From NCBI GenBank assembly GCA_047967505.1, contig CM106539.1: 64,000 bases of DNA; one strand, 5' to 3'. Each line of letters starts with the position of its first letter. The stretch's first letter is position 1. The position numbers were made by a program, and so were the translations under genes. Positions 10,325-19,461 of the stretch are shown in pieces. Source of the stretch: Dipteris shenzhenensis. Lineage: Eukaryota > Polypodiophyta > Polypodiopsida > Gleicheniales. Under the pieces are notes generated by a model, which had not been told where the DNA came from, ran no database searches, and saw only the letters and a program-made list of their open reading frames with translations.

Positions 10325-11215
10325 GTAGTGGAATTGATAGTTGGGAGGGTGGTAGTGGGAGAAAGGGAGAGTGGGAAAGTGGAGAAAGGGAGTGTGGGAG
10401 GGTGGTAGTGGGAGAAAGGGAGAGTGGGAGAGGGAGTGGGAATGGGGGCAGTGGGGGTGGTGTGGGAGGATGGGAGTGGGAGTGGGAGAGGGAGTGGGAA
10501 TGGGGGAGGTGGGGGTGGGGGTGGGACAATGGGAGTGGGAGTGGGAGAGGGAGTGGGAATGGGGGAGGTGGGGGTGGGGTGAGGGTGGGAGGATGGGAGT
10601 GGGAGTGGGAGGGGTGGGGAGTGGGAGTGGGAGGATGGGAGTGGGAGAGGGAGTGGGAATGGGGGAGGTGGGGGTGGGAGTGGGAGGGGTGAGGTGGGAG
10701 GATGGGAGTGGGAATGGGGGAGGTGGGGGTGGAAGTGGGAGGGGTGGGGTGGGAGGATGGGAGAGGGAGTGGGAATGGGGGAGGTGGGGGGGTGGGAAAA
10801 TGGGCGTGGGAGTGGGAGAGGGAGTGGGAGGATGGGAGTGGGAGGGGTGAGGTGGGAGGATAGGGGTGGGAGAATGGGAGTGGGAGTGGGAATGGGGGGG
10901 GGAGGGGTGGGGGTGGGAGGATGGGAGTGGGAGTGAGAGGTGGAGGTGGGAGGATGGGAGTGGGTGGGAAAATGGGAGTGGGAGTGGGAGTGGGAGAGGG
11001 AGTGGGAATGGGGGAGGTGGGGGTGGGGTGAGGGTGGGAGGATGGGAGTGGGAGTGGGAGGGGTGGGGTGGGAGGATGGGAGTGGGAGAGGGAGTGGGAA
11101 TGGGGAAGGTGGAAGAATGGGCATGGGCATGGGAGTGGGAATGGGGGAGGTGGGGTGGGAGGACGGGGGTGGGAGTGGGAATGGGGTGGGAGGATGGAAG
11201 TGGGTGGGAGAGGGA
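10325..11215 (+). repeat. G-rich minisatellite (GGGAGT / GGGGGAGGTGGGGG)
   Basis: Tandem and nested copies of short units such as GGGAGTGGGA and GAATGGGGGAGGTGGGGG. Almost no cytosine occurs on the plus strand across 900 bases. The density of G-runs of three or more makes G-quadruplex formation likely. Long Pro/Ser/His or Gly/Trp/Glu-rich open frames on both strands arise only because stop codons cannot form in such sequence. Confidence 0.9.
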
Positions 11216-11289
11216 GAGAAGATAATCTAATGGAGAGGCCAATGGGAGAGGAGATAATGATATAGAAGGACCAATGAGAGAGAAGCACT

Positions 11290-11460
11290 TAAAACCCTAG
11301 TTTTTCTTATATATACTCTCCTCTCATTGTTTCTCTCATTTCAACAAGGAAGAGCAAGAGGAGAAGCAAAAAGAGGAGGAAGAGCAAAAGCAAGCACAAG
11401 CATAGATCTCAACTTTTTTCCAGGTACTTTTTTTTAAATTTGTATTCTTTGAAATTTTAT
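11290..11460 (+). promoter_or_regulatory. possible promoter and 5' leader
   Basis: AAACCCTAG (a telo-box-like element) is followed by TTATATATA at about 11309, then a CT-rich stretch and a purine-rich leader with AACAAGGAAGAGCAAG. CCAGGTACTT near 11422 resembles a splice donor. The arrangement looks like a plant promoter and transcribed leader, but no ORF follows because the GA-rich array begins. It could be the remnant of a repeat-invaded gene. Confidence 0.25.
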
Positions 11461-11461
11461 T

Positions 11462-13410
11462 ATAGAGAGAGGACTTAGAGAGAGAAAAGTGAAGGAAAGA
11501 CATTTAGAGAGAGATTATAAGAGAGCGAGTCTTGCTGCCTCGGCAGCAAAAGAGAGAGAGAGAGAGAGAAAGAGAGAGGGAGAGAGAGGAGAGACTTTTA
11601 GAGAGAGAGAGAAAGAGAGAGGAGAGACATTTAGAGAGAGAGGGTGAGAGGTAAAAGAGAGAGAGAGGGGGGGAGGCCGCTGCCGCGGCAGCGAGAGAGA
11701 GAGAGGGGAGGGAGAGAGAGAGTGGGGAGAGAGAGGGAGAGAGAGGGGGGGAGGCCACTGCCGCGGCAGCGCGAGAGAGAGGGGGGGAGAGAGAGAGTGG
11801 GGAGAGAGAGAGAGGGGGGGAGAGAGAGAGAGAGGGGAGGCCGCTACCACGGCAGCGTGAAAGAGAGAGGGGGGAGAGAGAGAGAGAGGGGGGAGGCCGC
11901 TGTCGCGACAGCGCGAGAGAGAGAGGGGGGGAGAGAGAGAGTGGGGAGAGAGAGAGAGAGAGGGGGGGAGGCCGCTGCCACGAGAGAGAGGGGGGGAGAG
12001 AGAGTGTGAGGGCGCGCTGTCGCGGCCGTGCACGAGAGAGAGGGGTGAGAGAGAGAGGGGGGGAGGCTGCTACCGCGAGAGAGAGGGGGGGAGAGAGAGA
12101 GTGAGGGGGGGGAGAGAGAGAGGGGGGGGCCGCTGCCGTGAGAGAGAGGGGGGGAGAGAGAGAGTGAGGCACGCAATGCACGAGAGAGAGAGAGAGGGGG
12201 AGAGAGAGGGGGGGAGGCCGCTACCGTGAGAGAGAGAGGGGGAGAGAGAGAGTGGAGAGAGAGAGAGAGAGGGGGGAGAGAGAGAGTGCGGAGAGAGAGA
12301 GAGAGGGGGGGAGGCTGCTGCCGCGGCAACGTGAGAGAGAGAGAGGGGAGGGAGAGAGAGAGTGGGGAGAGAGAGAGAGAGGCCGCTGCCGTGGCAGCGC
12401 GAGAGAGAGGGGGGGAGAGAGAGAGTGGGGAGAGAGACAGAGAGGGGGGGAGAGAGAGAGAGAGGGGGGAGAGAGAGAGAGGGGGGGAGAGAGAAAGAGA
12501 GGGGGGAGGGGGGAGAGAGAGAGAGAGGGGGGGAGAGAGAGAGAGGGGGGAGGCCACTACCACGGCAGCGCGAGAGAGAGAGGGGTCGAGAGAGAGAGTG
12601 GGGAGAGAGAGAGAGAGGGGGGAGGCCACTACCACGGCAACGCGAGAGAGAAGGGGGGGAGAGAGAGTGGGGAGAGAGAGAGAGAGAGGGGGGAGAGAGA
12701 GAGAGAGGGGGGGGAGGCCCTTGCCGCGGCAGCGAGAGAGAGAGGGGGGGAGAGAGAGAGAGGGGGGAGAGAGAGAGAGAGAGAGGGGTGAGGCCACTGC
12801 CGCGGCAACGCGAGAGAGAGAGGGGGGAGAGAGAGAGAGAGAGGGGGGGAGGCCGCTGCTGCGGCAGTGCGAGAGAGAGGGGGGGAGAGAGAGAGTGGGG
12901 GGGAGAGAGAGAGGGGGGAGAGAGAGAGAGAGGGGGGGAGGCTGCTGCCACGGCAGCGCAAGAGAGAGAGGGGGGGAGAGAGGGGGGGAGAGAGAGAGAG
13001 AGAGGGGAGAGGCCGCTGCCGCGTCAACACGAGAGAGAGGGGGGGAGAGAGAGAGTGGCGAGAGAGAGAGAGAGGGGGGGAGAGAGGCAGAGAGGGGGGG
13101 AGGCCGCTGCCATGACAGTGCGAGAGAGAGAGGGGGAGAGAGAGAGAGGGGGGAGAGAGAGAGAGAGAGGGGGGGAGGCCGCTGCCGCGGCAATGCGAGA
13201 GAGAGAGGGGGGAGAGAGAGAGAGTGGGGAGAGAGAGAGAGAGAGGGAGGGCCGCTGCCTCGAGAGAGAGGGAGGGGAGAGAGAGAGTGAGGGGTGCGCT
13301 ACCACGACAACACGCGAGAGAGAGAGAGGGGGAGAGAGAGAGTGGGGAGAGAGAGAGAGAGAGGGGGGGAGAGAGAGTGGGGAGCGCAAGTGAGAGAGAG
13401 AGAGAAAAGG

Positions 13411-13474
<64 letters not shown>

Positions 13475-13720
13475 GAAGAGGAGGGGAGAGAGTAAATAAA
13501 GATGAGAGGAAACGTAGACTAGAGGGGAGAGGAAAGAGAGAGAGAGAAGAGAAAAAGAGAGGGAGAGGAGAGACAAGAGAGAGAGAAGCGTACTAGAGTG
13601 AGAGAGAGAGAGACAAGAAGAAGAGAGAAGCGTACTAGCGTGAGAGAGAGAGAAGAAGAAGAGAGCAGATGAGAGAGATTGACAAGAGATGGACGAGAGA
13701 TGAAAATTTAGAGAGGGAGG
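11462..13720 (+). repeat. GA-rich array with embedded GC-rich palindromes
   Basis: About 2.2 kb of GAGAGA/GGGGGG purine sequence in irregular units of 60-120 bases. Most units from 11,680 to 13,300 carry a GC-rich core related to CGCTGCCGCGGCAGCG, a perfect 16-bp palindrome; I count about 22 copies. From 13,400 the cores disappear and the array becomes plain (GA)n and then fades. Long Arg/Glu/Gly frames on the plus strand and Ser/Leu/Pro frames on the minus strand are composition artefacts. Confidence 0.9.
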
Positions 13721-13904
13721 GCACAAGAGAAAGTACGATCGAGATAGAAAATCTTACCAATGAGGAGGAGAAATGAGTGGGCGATGATAAAGGAGAGATG
13801 TTTTGATGGAAGAATTTGGGAGCTACGATCAATGAGGCATATTAGAGGAGATTGGTGTGTGATTTAGTCAAAACTTAAACAAACAAAACTATAAACCTTG
13901 GTGT

Positions 13905-14110
13905 TTGAAAAGAGAAACGTGTGGAAACTTGAATTTCAAATTTCTCGCCTTTTTTTAAACTATGAATCATTGTGTTTGAAAAGATAAATGTGTGAAAACT
14001 CAAAAATTGTGATAAAAGACAACCTTGTGTTTGAAAAGACAAACGTGTAGAAACTTGAAAAGTGTGAAAAGACAAACGTGTGCAAAAAGGAAAACTTGTG
14101 GAAACTTAAA
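13905..14110 (+). repeat. short degenerate repeat (GTGTTTGAAAAGACAAACGT)
   Basis: Four imperfect copies of GTGTTTGAAAAGACAAACGT followed by GTGGAAACTTGAA in an AT-rich stretch. Confidence 0.6.
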
Positions 14111-14373
14111 TTTTAAATTTTCCTTTGTTTTTGAATTTAAAATGAGTTTCACTTCCATTTTCAATTTACTAGTTTAATTTCTCAATTAAATTTTCTGAAA
14201 TATAGTTTACAAAAATGCATTTTGTTTTGGAATATAGAAAGTAAAATTTTAATTTTATTACATTTTTTAAAATTTTAAAAGTAGTTTAACTTACATTCGT
14301 TATTATTACTTTAATTTATTTCTTTTTAGGGAGAATTAATATATTCTTCTAGGTAAATATTAAATATTAAATT

Positions 14374-14558
14374 TTAAGTCTTATTTTCTTAATTTTACGT
14401 TATTTTTTCATAAACTTTAAGTTAAATTGAATTTATTTATATTTCAAATTTTGTGATTTCAAAAATTTAAGTCTTATTTTCTTAATTTTACTTTATTTTT
14501 TCATAAACTTTAAGTTAAATTGAATTTATTTATATTTCAAATTTTGTGATTTCAAACT
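14374..14558 (+). repeat. 93-bp tandem duplication, AT-rich
   Basis: Two adjacent copies, 14374-14466 and 14467-14558, differing by only a few bases (for example TTTTACGT against TTTTACTT). No coding content. It directly precedes the methylase/Ulp1 gene and is AT-rich like an intron or promoter. Confidence 0.8.
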
Positions 14559-14613
14559 AATAAGAATTTACTTTGTCAAAGTTTAAACTGTGCAATTGAA
14601 TATTTGTTGGCAG

Positions 14614-15734
14614 AAAAAAACATTCCAATTAGCCAATGTAAAATTGATCATAGCATTGTGAGGCAGATGGCATCAGCTTTACCATCAGCTAAACAGAAGG
14701 CTTGGGCACATAAATGGGTGAAGGTAGAAGATGATGGATCTGAAATTACTCCTTCTATGACAAGTGACATTCCGGAAAATGTGTATGCATATGCACAAAA
14801 AGTCATCAATAAGCACACTCTTAGAAAAGAAAAAACTTTGAACAAGGGCTTTTTTTTCATACGTGAAATCATTTCAGACTTTGGAAAGAGTGTTGAGTGC
14901 AAGGGAGTTTCATTGAATGATTTTTTGTCCGATGACACTACTTGGGAGAGGCCTCAGCTTTTCTTTGTCTTTGAAATATCACCGGATGACATTCGTCAAC
15001 TCCTTGATAGAATATTACATACCACCATTGGTAGAGTGGGACTATGTAACATAGTAATATTTGCTGATAAAGATGACAAGGAACAAATGTCTGCTACCCT
15101 AGAAAAACAATATGGCAATGAGCTTAAGATTTACAATGGTATATACTCAAGAAAAAGGGACAAGAGAGAATGCGGTCTCAAGATACAGAGTCTTGAAACC
15201 TTTTTCTTATGCATGAAGAGCCCTTACAATGATCACTCCTTACAGAACAATATAAGAGGGAATGCAAAGAGATTGCAGCTACTGCTGGAAGAGCATGAAG
15301 CTCCAAGTCCCCTCCATCACAACGCAAATCACTATGAAAGGCCAGCAAAAAGTGCTGATCTTTTAATTAGTATGATGGAATTTTCCGTGCCGTCCAAATG
15401 GGAAGTCACATTGTGTTGAATGGGACATTTGTTTGAAGTTCTTATCAGAAAAGGACACCATGTAAATATTATTGAGAGCCCTGTTTGCTTGGAATACCTT
15501 GATACCATGGCTTCTCTCACAATAAAGTATGATAAGAAAGGTCCGATCTCACATGAAGAGGATGCTGACATAGAGATGGTCATGTATGATGAGAGCAAGA
15601 AAGATGATGAAAATGATGAAAGCTCTGGATATGATAGTGAGGACACTAGCGATAGTAAGGAAGCTAAAGAAGATGGATATGACACTGACCTTGCCTCTGA
15701 AGGTTACATAAAAAGACCACAAAGATATGTAGAG
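14614..15734 (+). pseudogene. divergent N6/N4 DNA-methylase-like region (exon 1)
   Basis: The segment LCNIVIFADKDD, then GLKIQSLETFFLCMKSPYN, resembles the part of beta-class N6/N4 methylases just after motif IV, where a strand is followed by a conserved E and a hydrophobic strand. The later stretch ERPAKSADLLISMMEFS then WEVTLC, a stop, and MGHLFEVLIRKGHHVNIIES fits the motif X helix and the motif I strand-glycine-loop region, which comes last in beta-class enzymes. I see no DPPY motif, so catalysis is doubtful. The exon ends with a highly acidic tail before a phase-0 donor at 15735. The assignment rests on pattern and order, not on an alignment. Confidence 0.4.
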
Positions 15735-15837
15735 GTATGAAAACTTATGTTTAATTTTCTTTATTCATTTAAAGGTCTTTTTAAATTTATAATTAATTTA
15801 AAATTTTGAATCTCATAATTATTTTATCCTTTTATAG

Positions 15838-17088
15838 GAGAAGGGAAAGGAGGAGGATGAGGAGGACATAGCTAGAGTAGAGAATATAGAAAGCTCATCT
15901 CAAGAAAGCAAAGCTGCTCTGGCTATCCATCGGATGACTCTAGAAAATAATCATACCTTGCAGCAAATGGAGAAGTCATTTCAAGTTAGGTTTCAAGTTC
16001 GAGAACAACCTCTTACTGTTTTATTCAATGAAGAGGACATTTCAATTCTCATAAACTTCAAGAAAGAGGTTAATGACAAGGTCATAATAGCCATCCTTAG
16101 GTTTGACACAAACTTCTTATCGACTTTATGATTTTGTATTTCCATTGGATCAAATGAACTAATATTCTTTTCTTTTTATTGCAGTATGGTTTTACAACAG
16201 CTCCCCCTATATATACAGAGATGTGCATATATGGTCGATCCTCTTGTTTCTAGTGTACTTAGCAATAAGCAGAAGACCATAGATGATGTTTTTAAGTGGT
16301 TGCAAACTGTCGATTTGACTGTGGTGTGAGTTATCTTTATTGCATATCACGAGGAGTGAGTATCAATCCCTACCTAGCTTATCTCTTACATTGTGGAGGA
16401 TTATATCAAATAATAATTATTCTTAATTGATAATGCAGCTTGCATTGGAGCTTGGTAATTGTGGACATCTTAGCCAAGCAATGTTTCTTTGTCAATTCAA
16501 TAGCATCTATCCATGGCAGTGTGTCAGAGTAAGTATAACCTACTTGTGTCATAATTACATCAATGAGATGCATCCTATGCAATGCGCACATTCATTTATG
16601 TTTTCTATTTTGATGTGTAGATCGGCTCAAAAGTTGGTAGGTGCTATAGATGCACTTATGCAAATGGAAGGTGAATTAGAAGATCAAATAGAGTATGTAA
16701 CATGCCCTACAGCGAAGCAGAATGATGACCACAGTTGTGGGTGGAGAGTCGGATATAACTGCTTTTTGCTCCTTGCTCAAATTTTTAATTTGATCGACGG
16801 TGAAACCTCATTGTCGACATATACAGACTTGCATCTATATGCATTTATGTCATCTATTATTAAGGCATTTATTAATAACGTGGCGGAGCATCCAGAGGAA
16901 ACATTGGTTGCTACGCCCATAAGTTGTCTTAATGTAACCGCTGTATTGGACGAAACGGGGAGCTCTTTTGAGGTTAGGGTTATCATTAGCAAGCAACCTC
17001 GTGTTTTGACTTTTGGTAGCGAGGAAGTTACAATCCTCTCCAACCCTTTGAAAGAGGCTAATGACAAAGTCATGATGGCCATCCTCAG
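15838..17088 (+). pseudogene. Ulp1-like (C48) protease domain, first copy with catalytic Cys
   Basis: The linker VRFQVREQPLTVLFNEEDI leads into the domain. LHWSLVIVDILAKQCFFVNS contains the catalytic His of the HW motif, and QNDDHSCGWRVGYN contains the oxyanion Gln and the nucleophile Cys. The position that is usually Asp (DS) is Asn (VNS). Ulp1 proteases remove SUMO or SUMO-like tags. Introns after ILR, HEE and VSE are all phase 2. A TGA at 16327 sits just before IFIAYHEE, where the second copy reads VVFMPYYE. Confidence 0.75.
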
Positions 17089-18182
17089 GTTTGATATGAA
17101 CATCTCTCGGCTTGATACTTCAATCATTTGATTCAATCTGCTTCTAACATTTGTTTATTTATTGCTGCAGTACGGTTATATCTCACTTTCCTAGATCAGT
17201 ACAGAATCATGTCTGTATGCTCGATTCTCTCCTTTCAACTGTACTTAGTGATACCAAGAAGATAGTAGATGATGTTTGTTCAATGCTACAACCTTTAGAC
17301 TTGGATGGCATGCTAGTTGTCTTTATGCCATATTATGAGAAGTAAGTATGGTCTCAATTTTTCTTTTACTCTTTTATTTGTAATATTGTGTCAATTAATA
17401 CCTAATATTGTGATAAATCTTATCACTCTTTATTGGTGATGTAGCTCACATTGGAGCCTGATAGTATGGGATCTTGATGACAACCATTGTTGGTTTGTCA
17501 ACTCATTTACAGGCTTTCACGGGGTGTTCAAGTAAGTGTTCTTTTATCATATCATTATGAACATGCATCTTACTATTTACTACACAAATTCACTTTGTCA
17601 TATGTCATGATGGACAGGTCTGCAAACAAGTTAGTTTCTGCAATTATGAAAATCAGGGAGCATCAAGACCAACCAAATTTCCAGACACGCCTCACAATGG
17701 AGCAGAAAGACAAGTTTAGTAGTGGGTGGAGAATTGCCTACAACTTCATGTTGTTCCTCAATGAAATTTTTGAACATGTCTCAATAGAAGCATATACAAA
17801 GCTCGAGCTACAAGATTTTATGGCTAAGATTGTTCACTACCTAACTGCTACCATTGGGAAACAACATGATGGACTCAATAAAGAACCTAAGGGAGCCAAA
17901 GAAAAACAAGAGACAATTCAGTCTCCTTCTACATCACAGCCTCAAGTAGAAGCATTACAGTCTCCACTTGAAGAGACTCAATGCATTCTTCCTACACAAG
18001 AAGTAGAGACTCAATGTGCATCTACAACATCACATCTTGCAAAGGAGGAAGAGATTAAGTCTATCCCGATTGCACCAGAAGTAGAATCTCAATGTACACC
18101 ATCCACACAAGAAGTAGAGACTCAATGTACTCTTAGAGAATCACAGCCTCAAGAGGACTCATCAGACTCTATTCAGTTGTAA
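17089..18182 (+). pseudogene. Ulp1-like domain, second copy with Cys replaced by Ser
   Basis: A duplicate of the preceding module with the same three phase-2 intron positions. The linker copy is VRVIISKQPRVLTFGSEEV (encoded at the end of exon 5). SHWSLIVWDLDDNHCWFVNS keeps the catalytic His, but QKDKFSSGWRIAYN has Ser where the first copy has the nucleophile Cys. It should be inactive as a cysteine protease and may bind substrate only. The last exon continues into a low-complexity tail with three QEVETQC/EVESQC repeats and stops at 18182. No in-frame stop occurs in this copy. Confidence 0.7.
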
Positions 18183-18399
18183 AACATGTAGAAATAAACA
18201 TGAGTCCTTGAAGATTTTTATCTTGTTTGTATTGATTAATGATAGTGTTTTTTAAACTTATGTTAACTATTACAATACATTAGGATATTTACTTATGATA
18301 TTTATTCAATTTGTATTATTATTGTATTAGCAATTCTAAAAAAATAAATTGTATTAGCAATTCTAATATGATCTACTCAGCCCTACCAGACTTGTTGCA

Positions 18400-18960
18400 G
18401 AGAATACAAAACTATTACAAGCCATAGAGGACAAGATCACACTAGAAGATCTCATAATTAGTATCTCTTATCTTCTCAACAATCCAATCTTCCACAGACT
18501 CCACGTCCATATTCTCAACATAATTACAATGAAGGAAGAAATTCAAGCAATCATGATGGACAGGCCGCAGACTCCACATCCATATCCTCAACATAATTAT
18601 AATGAAGGAAGAAATTCAAGCAATCATGATGGACAGGCCACAGAGGCCGAGATCACACTAGAAGATCTCATCATTAGTATCTCTTATCTTCTCAACAATC
18701 CAATCTGATCTCATCATTAGTATCTCTTATCTTCTCAACAATCCAATCTTCCACGGACTCAACTTCTTTATTGTCAACATAATTATAATGAAGGAAGAAA
18801 TTCAAATAGACTCTGGACAGGCCACAGAGGCCGAGATCACACTAGAAGATCTCATCATTAGTATCTCTTATCTTCTCAACAATCCAATCTCCCACGGACT
18901 CCACTTCCATATCGTCAACATAATTACAATGAAGGAAGAAATTCAAACAGTCACAGATTG
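18400..18960 (-). repeat. tandem partial duplications of a gene 3' end
   Basis: Five full or partial copies of a unit of up to about 135 bases that includes GATCACACTAGAAGATCTCA, CTTCTCAACAATCCAATCT and AATGAAGGAAGAAATTC. Copies start near 18420, 18565, 18640, 18706 and 18822. The last is the 3' end of the minus-strand ORF at 18842-19294, so the others look like duplicated 3' coding ends. Confidence 0.75.
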
Positions 18961-19294
18961 TTTCTTTATAATCTCTTTGGGAGGCCTTTATTGTTCTTTT
19001 AGCATCCCGATCAAATCGGCCATACCGAGTGCTTCGATAACGTAGGTTGCTTAAGAAGTCCAAGAGATCTTGTCGTGCTTTTATAATACATTGTAAAAGT
19101 CTTTCACTCTTTGCTATCTTCTGAGTCTCCTCTCTCTCTATCCGCCTCTGTGCGTCGAATTCCTCTCTCTCCATCCGTGTGAGTGGAGAGCCTTGTCGAA
19201 TTCTTGCATCTCTCCTTGCTCCTTGGTTAGCAACCCATTGTTTGAGACTATCGATTCTAGACTCCACATCTCCGACGATGCCAAGGACATCCAT
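18842..19294 (-). CDS. hypothetical charged protein, about 150 aa
   Basis: An intact frame from an ATG at 19294. It is rich in Arg, Glu and Asp with likely coiled-coil segments (MEREEFDAQRRIEREETQKI) and an acidic end. I recognise no domain. The same-strand neighbours upstream are coiled-coil ORFs beside a gypsy pol end, so it may belong to a retroelement. Its 3' end is repeated in tandem just downstream, which suggests local rearrangement. Expression is not evident from the sequence. Confidence 0.35.
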   Translation of the reverse strand: MDVLGIVGDVESRIDSLKQWVANQGARRDARIRQGSPLTRMEREEFDAQRRIEREETQKIAKSERLLQCIIKARQDLLDFLSNLRYRSTRYGRFDRDAKRTIKASQRDYKETICDCLNFFLHCNYVDDMEVESVGDWIVEKIRDTNDEIF

Positions 19295-19461
19295 GGTGGG
19301 TGGAGAGATGATAAATTAAGAGTGATAAACGAAGAATGTGCTTGTAGAAGGACTAGGATGGACGAAAGAAGGGAGTCTAATTATATTATTCTTGTCTTCA
19401 ATCACTTTATTTCATAGATTTAAACCGATTCAAAATCTATCATCTCATGTGTCTCTCACAT

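Larger units (their letters stand above)
14604..18182 (+). pseudogene. adenine-methylase-like protein fused to two tandem Ulp1-like protease domains
   Basis: An eight-exon reading: 14614-15734, 15838-16100, 16185-16355, 16439-16528, 16621-17088, 17171-17341, 17445-17531 and 17618-18182. Every junction has GT-AG and keeps frame. The first exon begins at an acceptor-like TTTGTTGGCAG, so upstream exons may exist; the first in-frame ATG is at 14668. Exon 1 has a divergent methylase-like region, exons 2-5 a first Ulp1-like domain, and exons 5-8 a second copy and a Gln/Thr-rich tail with QEVETQC repeats. In-frame TGA codons at 15417 and 16327 interrupt it, so this copy is probably dead, unless an unseen splice removes them. 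Plant transposons often carry Ulp1 genes; I do not know a described protein with this exact layout. Confidence 0.6.

Noticed and set aside
10305-11288. Long Pro/Ser/His-rich frames on the minus strand (up to 327 codons)
   Set aside because: They follow the G-rich minisatellite exactly, occur in all three frames and have no motif. Stops cannot form in such sequence.
11504-13726. Very long Ser/Leu/Pro frames (minus) and Arg/Glu/Gly frames (plus)
   Set aside because: Translations of the GA-rich array; several frames are open at once, with no real domain.
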